From an uncultured Christensenellaceae bacterium (GTDB taxonomy: Bacteria > Bacillota > Clostridia > Christensenellales > Pumilibacteraceae): 11,623 nt of DNA. Under the pieces are notes generated by a model. The model did not search any database and was not told where the DNA came from. It was given only the letters and a program-made list of their open reading frames with translations. The stretch spans positions 809-12,431 of the forward strand of contig CAJUQF010000012.1 in assembly GCA_910588315.1 (NCBI GenBank), read 5' to 3'. A program made the translations under genes and the position numbers. Positions 4,395 through 11,623 of this stretch are shown here, in pieces. Position 1 is the stretch's first letter; each line of letters starts with the position of its first letter.

Positions 4395-5699
4395 ATGAAA
4401 GTCAAAGACATCATAATAATCGTAGCCATAGTGCTACTCGTTGGCGGACTGACGGGCTGCATTATAGCGCTCGTCAACCTCACCGACAATAAACCCAAAG
4501 AAACCGAAACGGGCGCAAAGATAGTCATGGACGATGGCAGTTATTTGAGCATGAAAAAGAATGCCGATTCACTGCCCGACGAAAATCTCGTCTATGAATA
4601 CTATCTTACAGGTGTTACGTTACATAAAGCCGACCAGATCGGTTTCAAAGTTGACGGTCAGTCCGTTTCGGTATATACGGACAATGCGAGCAAAGGCATA
4701 GACCTAACAACGGCGGACACCGCGCTGTATAAGATACTCGTCATAGTAACCGGCACTTATGACATTTATCTCAAGAACTACAAGTCGGGCGTATGGACGG
4801 TGTATATGAGTACCGACCAAGTAATGACTACGGCCGACGAGCTGTCGATCAAACCCGCCGAACAATCGGCAATGCGCCTCAACGCTTCGAGAACGGTTGC
4901 AAGCGGCAATACATACACCCTCACCGCGACCGTACAGCCCGATGACGCTACAGATAAAGCAGTATCGTGGGATATTGCATGGAACGACCCGAATAGCAGT
5001 TGGGCAAGCGGTAAAGCCGTTTCGAACTATGTAACATTGAGTTCGAACGAAAACACCGCTACCGTAACGCTCAAAGCCGCATTCGGCGAGCGAGCTATAA
5101 TAACCGTAAGCTCGGAATCAGATCCCGATGTAACAGCTACCTGTACAGTTGACTATATAGAGCGACTTAACATTCCGCACGGCAACGGGTATATGGATAT
5201 AAACCGTATATACCAGAACAACAATACCGACCAAGTATTCGTTTTCGGCACGACAATGAACATCAAAGCGGACGTAAGGTATTCGGGCGTAGGCACGGTC
5301 AGAGGTATAGTCGAGTTCGGGCGACTTTCGCTCGAAATGTCCGAGGATATGAAGTCGTATATAACCGGACAAGTAAGCGGTTCCAACTACAAGTATACGA
5401 CAAAGAGCTTATCGTACTCGTTCTCGAGTGGGCTTAACACGACTGTAAACATAGGCAGTCCTACCGAGTTCTTTTCGTTCATGGGCGATCCGAGCGAAAC
5501 TTCTGGAAAACTTACCAATGCCTTTATAGCCGCTTGCAAAATGGGATACAAGATAAGATTTTCCACACAGTTCACTTACTCGTATGACGGGAATGTTATA
5601 CAGTCGGGACAAGCCATAGGCAACTTCTCTGTCAACACCAACGGGCTTGCAATAGCCGCGACGGGAGTCAGCATAGACAGCTCGTCGATCGAGTTTTAA
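4395..5699 (+). CDS. Membrane-anchored extracellular protein with Ig-like domain
   Basis: This 434-residue protein starts seven bases after AAGGAGA. Residues 5-29 are one hydrophobic anchor (DIIIIVAIVLLVGGLTGCII). It contains a lipobox-like LTGC (Cys22), but the hydrophobic run continues beyond it, so a plain membrane anchor is as likely as a lipid anchor. Residues 66-141 form a beta domain with GTYDIYLKNYKSGVWTVYMS, a pattern seen in extracellular carbohydrate-binding-like domains. Residues 150-256 match a bacterial Ig-like (Big_2) domain: SGNTYTLTATVQPDDATDKAVSW in style, and TATVTLKA. Residues 260-434 are another beta-rich part. It ends in GVSIDSSSIEF, like the first strand of a further Ig domain. 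It is first gene of the large operon. Role unknown; probably a surface or envelope-complex subunit. Confidence 0.75.
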   Translation: MKVKDIIIIVAIVLLVGGLTGCIIALVNLTDNKPKETETGAKIVMDDGSYLSMKKNADSLPDENLVYEYYLTGVTLHKADQIGFKVDGQSVSVYTDNASKGIDLTTADTALYKILVIVTGTYDIYLKNYKSGVWTVYMSTDQVMTTADELSIKPAEQSAMRLNASRTVASGNTYTLTATVQPDDATDKAVSWDIAWNDPNSSWASGKAVSNYVTLSSNENTATVTLKAAFGERAIITVSSESDPDVTATCTVDYIERLNIPHGNGYMDINRIYQNNNTDQVFVFGTTMNIKADVRYSGVGTVRGIVEFGRLSLEMSEDMKSYITGQVSGSNYKYTTKSLSYSFSSGLNTTVNIGSPTEFFSFMGDPSETSGKLTNAFIAACKMGYKIRFSTQFTYSYDGNVIQSGQAIGNFSVNTNGLAIAATGVSIDSSSIEF

Positions 5700-5708
5700 G
5701 GAGGCGCT

Positions 5709-6287
5709 ATGTTAAACGAATTACACGAACACCAAAAAGCGGACCGGATAAAATGGATCGTTACGCTTGTGGTCATCCTCCTACTCATAGGCGGACTCGT
5801 CGGCTGTATTGTCGCGCTCACTCGTCCGCCGAAAAAGGAAACGCCGCCCGATCCGGGCTGTCAGCTACACGTTTTCAAGAACGGCAGATGCACCGCGTGC
5901 GGTATAAAGGAAGCGGACGCTCACTACACAATGGATGTCGTGACAAACGACTGTGCCATTAAGATCTACGCCAATGACACGTTCCGCATAGAATCGTTCG
6001 GCGCAGGAATAAACGGATATACGGTCGCAAATCTTTACGACAATACCGTAGTTCATGCAACGTCGAATTTCAGCGCCACGACAAAAGTCAATGTGTATAA
6101 ATGCACTTACGACAAATACGGCGAGTTCATAGGCTACCCGAAAGACGATACGACAATTCTTCTCGAAGGCAGAGCGTACAACAAAGAGCTGGTATATACA
6201 CTGTCCGTCATCAAGCCAATATACGAGATACGCGAAAAAGCGGACTGTCTGTATATCTTCGAATTAGTCAAGGAGGAACAAGCATGA
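5709..6287 (+). CDS. Membrane-anchored protein with extracellular CxxH...CxxC motif
   Basis: The 192-residue product follows the previous stop by nine bases, and AAGGAGG overlaps that stop codon. Residues 16-37 are a membrane anchor whose end, IGGLVGCIVAL, closely repeats GGLTGCIIAL of the gene before; the two anchors are probably related. Just outside the membrane after a Pro-rich linker come Cys51, His54, Cys61 and Cys64 (CQLH, then CTACG), a likely small metal-binding or structural knuckle. The remaining ~120 residues are beta-rich (YTMDVVTND, FRIESFGAGINGYTVANLYD, KELVYTLSVIKPIYEI). It is probably a partner of the neighbouring anchored proteins. No named family is recognised. Confidence 0.7.
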   Translation: MLNELHEHQKADRIKWIVTLVVILLLIGGLVGCIVALTRPPKKETPPDPGCQLHVFKNGRCTACGIKEADAHYTMDVVTNDCAIKIYANDTFRIESFGAGINGYTVANLYDNTVVHATSNFSATTKVNVYKCTYDKYGEFIGYPKDDTTILLEGRAYNKELVYTLSVIKPIYEIREKADCLYIFELVKEEQA

Positions 6288-7327
6288 CAAACGACAAAAG
6301 CAAACTCACTTTCATACTCTCGCGGATAGCAATACTTCTTGCGCTTTCGGTAATTATCCTCGTGTGTTTCCTGTGTATGGTTGAAATAGATAAAAACCGA
6401 ACACAAAACGACGTACAAACCTATGCGATGCCCGAACGTATAACATTCACTTCCGAGCAATTAAACGCATCGGCAAGGTCTGGCGAAACGACGAGCGTAA
6501 GAGTTCGCGCCAATGTCGAACCGTACAATGCGACCAATACCAAGGTTGACTTCGCCGCTTCGTGGAAGAACGCGCCGAGTTCATATACCGAGAACGTGTC
6601 CGAATATGTGACGGTACGACAAGAAAGCGACGGAAGTCAGACAGCCACGATCACCTGCATTAAGCCGTTCACTCAGTACAATGTCGTAATAACGGTAACT
6701 ACGCGCGACGGAGGATATACTGCGGAATGTCTATGCACGTTTTCTGGCAAAGCGACGGAACTGTCCCTTTCCGTAGACGGTAAGCAAACAACGACCGACA
6801 ATGATCGCGGAACGTACTACCTACTCGATTCCAAGTCAACGGCTACCGTAAGAATACACCCGACAAACGTCTACGATTACGTCCCCAACACCAACTACTC
6901 TATTTCGGTCAATGTTCCCGACGTATCGCTGTGGTTTGGGGACTGCGACTACGGCGAATATGGCGAAACGTATTTCAGCGCGGTTAGGCTGGAAAAGTTA
7001 CGGGATAAGTATGCCGCAGGCAAGCTGTTCACCGTCGGGTCTGTCAGTAACGGCGCATTCACCATAACCACAAACAAATCTATGGAGTACGGTGCGGAAA
7101 CGGTGGAAACAACGACCGACGAGTATGGCTCAACTTACAGGCACGGCAAAGGCGCTTGCGTGTACGACCCTTACGATATGGGCTTAGGCAGTACCAACTA
7201 CGTCGAGGATATTCATGGCAAGAATGATTACAATGTCGGGATAATCGACAAGTTGTGTTACGAGATCACCGTTACCGAACGGATAAGCGGCGTAAGCGAA
7301 ACGTTGCGGTTCTGGGTAAGCATATAA
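6284..7327 (+). CDS. Membrane-anchored Ig-like domain protein
   Basis: ATG 6284 overlaps the preceding stop (ATGA) and follows AGGAGG by seven bases, so 347 residues and translational coupling. The frame is open further upstream inside the previous gene, but that part is a shadow. Residues 9-33 are a membrane anchor (FILSRIAILLALSVIILVCF). Residues 50-165 resemble a Big_2 Ig-like domain. The stretch LNASARSGETTSVRVRANVE, followed by PYNAT, parallels LNASRTVASGNTYTLTATVQ, followed by PDDAT, in the protein at 4395, so the two share a domain type. Residues 170-347 are a second beta-rich region with aromatic and acidic loops. The bulk would face outside. Function unknown. Confidence 0.75.
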   Translation: MTNDKSKLTFILSRIAILLALSVIILVCFLCMVEIDKNRTQNDVQTYAMPERITFTSEQLNASARSGETTSVRVRANVEPYNATNTKVDFAASWKNAPSSYTENVSEYVTVRQESDGSQTATITCIKPFTQYNVVITVTTRDGGYTAECLCTFSGKATELSLSVDGKQTTTDNDRGTYYLLDSKSTATVRIHPTNVYDYVPNTNYSISVNVPDVSLWFGDCDYGEYGETYFSAVRLEKLRDKYAAGKLFTVGSVSNGAFTITTNKSMEYGAETVETTTDEYGSTYRHGKGACVYDPYDMGLGSTNYVEDIHGKNDYNVGIIDKLCYEITVTERISGVSETLRFWVSI

Positions 7328-7337
7328 GGAGGCACAA

Positions 7338-7934
7338 ATGAAAAAGGTAATAACGTTTATTCTTTCGCTTGGCGTTGTCGCAATCATCGCTGGCGGTATA
7401 GCTCTTATATACAAATACACCGACGGGTTCAGCGACGATTTCAAGACTTTCTATCTCGTGCACGACGGCAAAGAGATACTCACGACCGAAACTAAAGCGG
7501 CGTTCGTCGGCGGTAATAAGTACAAGTATGAAGTCAAGTACGTTTTCGAGAGCGGTAAAGACGAAAAGAAAGGCTTTACCGTCAAGGTACTCCCTAATAC
7601 CGAAAAGGACTTCGATTATACCGTAGCCGGCAATAACTACAAGTATTCCAAGCTCAAAGACTTGACTTCCGCGTTTGACATCAAACTCAAAGATGACAGT
7701 TTCGAACTTAATATCCCCGAAAACTTCGGGATCGTTGACGTCCTTACATATATGCACGGCGGACAAAAAATAACGCTCGGCGACGGTGCAACGTCGGACT
7801 TGACTTATCCGTTCAAACTCGAAGTAACGTCGTACAACGGCGCGGCGAAGTACACAATACTTTTCAATACTGTGTCCGAAGCCGGCGTTACGGGCATAAC
7901 GATCGACCCGACCGAAATAGTGTTCGGCGTATAG
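7338..7934 (+). CDS. Small membrane-anchored extracellular protein
   Basis: The 198-residue product is preceded by AAGGAGG overlapping the previous stop codon. Residues 4-26 are an uncleaved-looking anchor (VITFILSLGVVAIIAGGIAL). The remainder is beta-rich and Lys/Asp-rich (FYLVHDGKEILTTETKAAF, KYKYEVKYVFESG, GFTVKVLPNTEKDFDYTV). It ends in GVTGITIDPTEIVFGV, which has the sequence of the first strand of a Big_2 domain with no domain after it, as also seen at the end of the protein at 4395. It is the fourth single-anchor protein in a row. It might be a polymerising or docking subunit; that is speculation based on the C-terminal strand. Confidence 0.72.
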   Translation: MKKVITFILSLGVVAIIAGGIALIYKYTDGFSDDFKTFYLVHDGKEILTTETKAAFVGGNKYKYEVKYVFESGKDEKKGFTVKVLPNTEKDFDYTVAGNNYKYSKLKDLTSAFDIKLKDDSFELNIPENFGIVDVLTYMHGGQKITLGDGATSDLTYPFKLEVTSYNGAAKYTILFNTVSEAGVTGITIDPTEIVFGV

Positions 7935-7943
7935 GCGGTGACT

Positions 7944-10355
7944 ATGGAAAAACGACAAGAACTTTACAACAAAGTCATACCGGTTTTGCTCATTGCTTGC
8001 GTCGTCATTCTCTCGGTATTCGGCGGTAGGTATGTGCCTACCGCTTATGCCGATGAGATAGACAGCGTTCAAGAGCGATACGAACAAACCAATGTATTGA
8101 ACAACCTCAAAGGCAGTACGATCGGCGGCAAACAGTTCGACATAAAGGACTATCCGCATAACTCTAATGCCAAACCGCAAATCATCTCTTTCGTTGAGTT
8201 CTGTTACAGCTACTACGCCGAAAAGCAGGACGATTACGGTCTTTACATTTATTTGTACAATCCGCAAGACACCGCCTTTGACACCAACACTACGCGCAAC
8301 AAAATACAGCTATCTTACGGCAAAAACCCGAGTTACAGTAAATACAGTCTAACATTTCTCAACTATTCTACCGAAGCAGGCATAGAGGGACGGTTCTATA
8401 AGTTCAAGATAAACCTATCCGACGCGGACAAAACAAACATACTCAAAGGACTATCCCCCGACGAGCGCGTGTATAAGGTAAGCGGGATTGAATTATCCGT
8501 AAAAAGCAAAGTTACCGAACACGCTACGGCGCAAACCTATACATACAAAGGTTTTGCAGTCGGATACGGCAGCGAACTTGCCGAAACGGATACACTGTCT
8601 TGCACCGTTGACGGTTTCGACAAATACCTATCTCTCGACATTCGCTCGACATATTGGCGACCGAAAGGTACACACGCCGACGGATATACGCGAGATACTT
8701 TGCACTCGGTTTACTTTTCCGTGCCTAACTCGATCATAAACGAGTACGGCGAAATGACTGCCGTTCACGCGACTTGGCTTAATGCGTACACCGCCCCGAT
8801 GCTGATCACCGGCAATAAGTCCGTGTACAACGCCATCGAACCGTTATTGGGTAAATACATTCACGGCGGTACGCGCGAGGAACAAAACCCGAATACGGGT
8901 TTGCAGTTTGCGGTCATTGCTACAATGGCAGCCGAAGGTTTGCGTGACGATGTGGATATGGCGCCGTATGGCGGTTATTACGCGCTTAATCCGTATTTCG
9001 GTTATGACAGCGGTCAGACCAATTATATGGATAGCTATAAGAACTTGGTGACATATCTTCATTACCTTTTCTATGCCGACGGTGGCAATGCGGATACATA
9101 CACTCTACCCGCCGAAAAACTGATCGGCGACAAAAGCAAAGGGATTACGGGCTGGTTTGAGAGCTATACAAAAAAGCACGGCGGAGCGCTCGTGAACGAC
9201 AGGTTCAGTGCGGATCTATTCGAAAAAACGGACGACCTATTTACCGACGTCAATATACAGTCAACCGATGAATACAGTCTAACCGACAAGATCGTTTCGG
9301 ACACCGTGTGGAACAGGCTGTTTGGCTCGACCGTCAAGCACGAAAACAGCTATACACTATCCGCCATACAAAAAGTCACCGTTGCTGACATAAGCCAGAC
9401 GACGGATAAATCGTTGTTCTGCGAGAAGTTCTTTATCTCTGAGGGCGATTACACCGACTTTACAGAGTATGTGAGAATGGCTGCGGCAAAGCAAGAAACG
9501 ACATATTTGTTCAGGTACTACCAATCCGAATATGTAAGCAATGAAGCGACGGAGTATAAGCGCGTCAACGAGTGGTTTTTAATCGGCGGCGATTACGGTG
9601 TCTATGAATATGTAGATACCAACGCTTTTTTCGCGCAGATGTGGGTTCAGCTCGATTTTGACATTATAGACTTGACATTCACGAAAGACGGAGTTATTAC
9701 CGTTATCCCCATCATTATGTCGCCTATGGATATAGCCGCAGACGCTGAACACCCTGTAAGCACACAGCCCGAACCGGGGCTTAAATGGTGGCAGATAGTT
9801 CTCGGTATACTGTTGGTAATTCTAATAATTTTCCTGTTGTTAAAGTTCGCGCCCGGCGTAATTACCGTCATTGTAAAAGTGCTGTTATTCATAATTACTT
9901 TACCGTTCAAACTGCTTGGCGCAATTTTCAAGCCTATACACGCAAAAGCCAAAGCGTCGAGAGAACGGCATAAGCAGGAACGCGCCGTAGAAAAAGAACA
10001 CAAGCGTATGGAGAAAGCTCAACGAGCTATTGATGAAAAGGCGCGCAAAGAACAGAAAAAAAAGAACAAAGAAATTTCAAAGCGTGCCGCAAAGCGTCAA
10101 AAACGGATAGATAAACAGCGTCGAAAGCAAGATCGAGCGGACGAACGGAATATTTACCGTTATGTTCCGCGCGACGAGTATGATGCGCTTTACGAGGAGG
10201 CGTATGAGCAATATTACGCCGACGTGTCGTATGAAACGATTGCCGAAATAGAGCGCGAAGAGTATGCGGAAGCAATGGCTATACGGGATATGGACGAGCT
10301 CGTTAAAAGTCGTAAGAAACAAAAACACCGTCAGAAAGATAAAGGAGGCAGATAA
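7944..10355 (+). CDS. Large exported protein with C-terminal anchor and basic cytoplasmic tail
   Basis: The start is ATG 7944 after a weak GGCGG; a GTG at 7938 is possible. This gives 803 residues. A cleavable signal peptide has a core VIPVLLIACVVILSVF and an AYA-DE cleavage site at residue 36. Residues 37-610 are a large extracellular part rich in Tyr, Asp and Thr (for example FVEFCYSYYAEKQDDYGLYI and MTAVHATWLNAYTAP). Residues 615-663 hold one or two membrane segments (IVLGILLVILIIFLLLKF, then GVITVIVKVLLFIITLPF). The last ~135 residues are a Lys/Arg/Glu-rich coiled-coil-like tail, then an acidic Tyr-rich motif (DEYDALYEEAYEQYY) and a basic end. The positive-inside rule puts this tail in the cytoplasm. 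It would link an outside assembly to a cytoplasmic partner. No known domain is recognised. Confidence 0.78.
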   Translation: MEKRQELYNKVIPVLLIACVVILSVFGGRYVPTAYADEIDSVQERYEQTNVLNNLKGSTIGGKQFDIKDYPHNSNAKPQIISFVEFCYSYYAEKQDDYGLYIYLYNPQDTAFDTNTTRNKIQLSYGKNPSYSKYSLTFLNYSTEAGIEGRFYKFKINLSDADKTNILKGLSPDERVYKVSGIELSVKSKVTEHATAQTYTYKGFAVGYGSELAETDTLSCTVDGFDKYLSLDIRSTYWRPKGTHADGYTRDTLHSVYFSVPNSIINEYGEMTAVHATWLNAYTAPMLITGNKSVYNAIEPLLGKYIHGGTREEQNPNTGLQFAVIATMAAEGLRDDVDMAPYGGYYALNPYFGYDSGQTNYMDSYKNLVTYLHYLFYADGGNADTYTLPAEKLIGDKSKGITGWFESYTKKHGGALVNDRFSADLFEKTDDLFTDVNIQSTDEYSLTDKIVSDTVWNRLFGSTVKHENSYTLSAIQKVTVADISQTTDKSLFCEKFFISEGDYTDFTEYVRMAAAKQETTYLFRYYQSEYVSNEATEYKRVNEWFLIGGDYGVYEYVDTNAFFAQMWVQLDFDIIDLTFTKDGVITVIPIIMSPMDIAADAEHPVSTQPEPGLKWWQIVLGILLVILIIFLLLKFAPGVITVIVKVLLFIITLPFKLLGAIFKPIHAKAKASRERHKQERAVEKEHKRMEKAQRAIDEKARKEQKKKNKEISKRAAKRQKRIDKQRRKQDRADERNIYRYVPRDEYDALYEEAYEQYYADVSYETIAEIEREEYAEAMAIRDMDELVKSRKKQKHRQKDKGGR

Positions 10356-10834
10356 TGGAACTATCTAATATTCTAATGCTCGTGGGCGGCGTAACAATGT
10401 TCGTCGCGTTGATAGTCATAATTGTAGGGCTACTCGGTGGGCGCAAGCGTACCGATAGGCACGACGCCCGAATGAGAAAGCAAGCCGAGCGCAATTACGC
10501 AGATTACGTTAAATATGATGAATTTCCGTGGTCGGACGAACGGTCTGCACGGCAACAACGGAAAGAACGCAAACGTGCCGAGAGAGAAAAGAAACGTATG
10601 GATAAGCGCGGCGCAAAAGGGCGTAAACAGCAAGACAAAGACTTCGCGCAGTGGCGCAAAAAAGCCGAACGCAAACAGCGCAAGAAAGACAAGCAAGAAC
10701 AAAAGCGCAAACTCACCCTTGCCGATTTAGACAATATGAGCGACGCCGAGCTTGCCGAGCTGTACTACGAAGAATACTATGACGAGTTTGGTGAGGCTTT
10801 CCCCGATGATGATCCATTTGGAGGTGCATTTTGA
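10355..10834 (+). CDS. Small membrane protein with long basic cytoplasmic tail
   Basis: Start and previous stop overlap as TAATG, with AAAGGAGG seven bases upstream. Of 159 residues, 5-28 form a membrane segment (NILMLVGGVTMFVALIVIIV) followed by RKR, so the C-terminus should be cytoplasmic. Residues 30-118 are extremely rich in Lys, Arg, Gln and Glu (for example QQRKERKRAEREKKRMDKR) and likely helical. The end is acidic and aromatic (MSDAELAELYYEEYYDEFGEAF, then PDDDPFGG). This order, membrane segment, basic helix, acidic Tyr-rich motif, repeats that of the tail of the protein just before it. The two may dock on one partner or scaffold the inner face of the same complex. Confidence 0.75.
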   Translation: MELSNILMLVGGVTMFVALIVIIVGLLGGRKRTDRHDARMRKQAERNYADYVKYDEFPWSDERSARQQRKERKRAEREKKRMDKRGAKGRKQQDKDFAQWRKKAERKQRKKDKQEQKRKLTLADLDNMSDAELAELYYEEYYDEFGEAFPDDDPFGGAF

Positions 10835-10929
10835 AAACACTCAAAAGGATACTTGCCGTTACGCTGTTATGCGTAGCGGCGCTCGTAATAAGCTATCTCG
10901 TATATACGGGAGGACAAGTCAATGCGTAG
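10831..10929 (+). CDS. 32-residue membrane peptide with TTG start
   Basis: TTG 10831 overlaps the previous stop (TTGA) and has GGAGG (10820-10824) six bases upstream. It encodes MKTLKRILAVTLLCVAALVI then SYLVYTGGQVNA: two to four basic residues, one hydrophobic helix of about 18 residues, and a short polar end. Its stop codon lies inside the start of the next gene, with the next Shine-Dalgarno (GGGAGG) inside its own last codons. That interlocking makes chance unlikely. It may be a single-span regulator or assembly peptide, or an unusual signal-like peptide. Confidence 0.6.
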   Translation: MKTLKRILAVTLLCVAALVISYLVYTGGQVNA

Positions 10930-11623
10930 AAGGATATACATAATTCTAACCGTACTTCTCTCGTGCGTCTTTATACTTGTGAACGCGCTGTGTTTTACAA
11001 AGTCATATATCCGTATCTTTGAAAGCGGTAAAGACTTCGGATTATCCATAGCGTTTTACTTCTGCCAAATCTTCGGCATCAAGCATAACATTACGCCAAC
11101 GGTAAACGATTATACGCACGTCTTTGACAAACCGCCGTCATTACCGTCGGACTCGCAAGGCTTTGTGACGAGCAGTAAAAACTACTTCGAGTTATTATTT
11201 TCGGCAGACAATTTCACCGCGTGGGGCAACGGCGTGGCAATATGGTTAAGCAAGTTCCTAATGGTGCTCGTCATAGTCATTCCCTGCATAGTCCTTATAA
11301 TAGTTCTCATACGTCGAATGTATAACCGTCCGAACAATAACTACGGCAGAGATACATTGCCGTTGCGGATCTATAAACGAGCGGTAAACGTTACGTTTAG
11401 ACCTATAAGGCAGTTTATCCACTGCTACATAGCATTTATTCGTCGTCACCGTTGGATATGGATATGCTGGGTAATACTGTGGCTATGCGGCTTTAACTTA
11501 ATGACGATCATAATAGAGTTCTTTGCGTACTATTTCTACTTCGCCGCAGCGTTCTCGTTCTCGACCATCTACATACAGTTCGTCAAGCTCATAACCGACT
11601 TACAGGTATTTTTTGTATTTGTT
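10922..11623 (+). CDS. Polytopic membrane protein, N-terminal part
   Basis: ATG 10922 has GGGAGG (10908-10913) eight bases upstream and overlaps the preceding gene by eight bases. The frame stays open for 234 codons to the window end. Membrane segments are seen at about 5-22, 104-130 and 176-200, with further aromatic-rich hydrophobic runs from 200 to the end (EFFAYYFYFAAAFSFSTIYI). Between the first two lies an extracellular loop of ~80 residues (ITPTVNDYTHVFDKPPSLPS), and between the next two a basic cytoplasmic loop (RRMYNRPNNNYGRD, then RIYKRAVNVTFRPIRQ). Size and position suggest a channel-like or ATPase-linked core subunit of the complex. No ATP-binding motif lies in the visible part, so this is inference. 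Confidence 0.75.
   Translation, partial: MRRRIYIILTVLLSCVFILVNALCFTKSYIRIFESGKDFGLSIAFYFCQIFGIKHNITPTVNDYTHVFDKPPSLPSDSQGFVTSSKNYFELLFSADNFTAWGNGVAIWLSKFLMVLVIVIPCIVLIIVLIRRMYNRPNNNYGRDTLPLRIYKRAVNVTFRPIRQFIHCYIAFIRRHRWIWICWVILWLCGFNLMTIIIEFFAYYFYFAAAFSFSTIYIQFVKLITDLQVFFVFV

Noticed and set aside
6101..6283. Upstream extension of the 6284 gene
   Set aside because: This part is an Arg/Gln-rich out-of-frame reading of the 5709 gene. ATG 6284 has AGGAGG and the stop-start overlap typical of this operon.
7272..8267. 331-codon open frame on the minus strand opposite the 7338 and 7944 genes
   Set aside because: It overlaps well-supported forward genes with good ribosome binding sites, and its residues are the antisense pattern of a biased gene (runs of Arg, Val, Phe, Tyr). 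It cuts across the operon.
1..11623. CRISPR array, tRNA or rRNA gene, insertion sequence
   Set aside because: I saw no regularly spaced repeats, no cloverleaf with a T-loop motif, no rRNA signature, and no transposase reading frame or paired terminal repeats.

Overview
The window looks like the left part of an integrated mobile or accessory element in an uncultured Clostridia-like (Firmicutes) bacterium. This rests on strong AGGAGG-type ribosome binding sites, textbook sigma-A promoters, hairpin plus U-tract terminators, single-membrane-type anchors and mobile-element-style small genes. It is an inference from style, because no marker gene is present. The leftmost ~700 bases are very AT-rich (about 18-27% GC in the lines I counted). 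From the first regulator onward composition rises to roughly 45-50% GC, so a junction between two kinds of DNA probably lies near 545-740.

Layout. (1) 1-583, AT-rich flank: the start of a leftward lipoprotein gene with a perfect promoter and almost no 5' leader, an orphan C-terminal-looking reading frame, and a strong terminator. (2) 700-1842, regulatory head: a consensus promoter over a 26-bp inverted-repeat operator, a LexA-type self-cleaving repressor, and two small zinc-ribbon proteins. (3) 1843-2181, no protein gene: a probable structured RNA ending in a very strong terminator, followed by a second terminator. (4) 2182-4313, small basic and acidic cytoplasmic proteins of the kind that accompany conjugative elements: a sigma-region-4-like protein, four hypothetical proteins, and a second structured non-coding stretch (3339-3545) with a TATAAT box and several nested stems. 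(5) 4321-4370, a 22-bp near-perfect hairpin closes this block. (6) 4395-11623, one tightly coupled operon, with intergenic gaps of at most about 10 bases or overlaps, encoding eight consecutive membrane or exported proteins and running off the right end.

How the parts may work together. The LexA-like repressor probably represses itself and may tie the element to DNA damage. The zinc ribbons and sigma-like protein would be further regulators. The large operon looks like a multi-protein cell-envelope assembly. It has four single-anchor proteins with extracellular beta-rich or bacterial-Ig-like domains, an ~803-residue exported protein with a C-terminal membrane anchor and a long basic cytoplasmic tail, a smaller membrane protein with a similar tail, a 32-residue membrane peptide, and the N-terminal membrane part of a large polytopic protein. 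I recognise no named function for these. A conjugation or secretion apparatus of an undescribed type is my leading hypothesis, but the energising ATPase, relaxase and recombinase that would prove it are not in the window.
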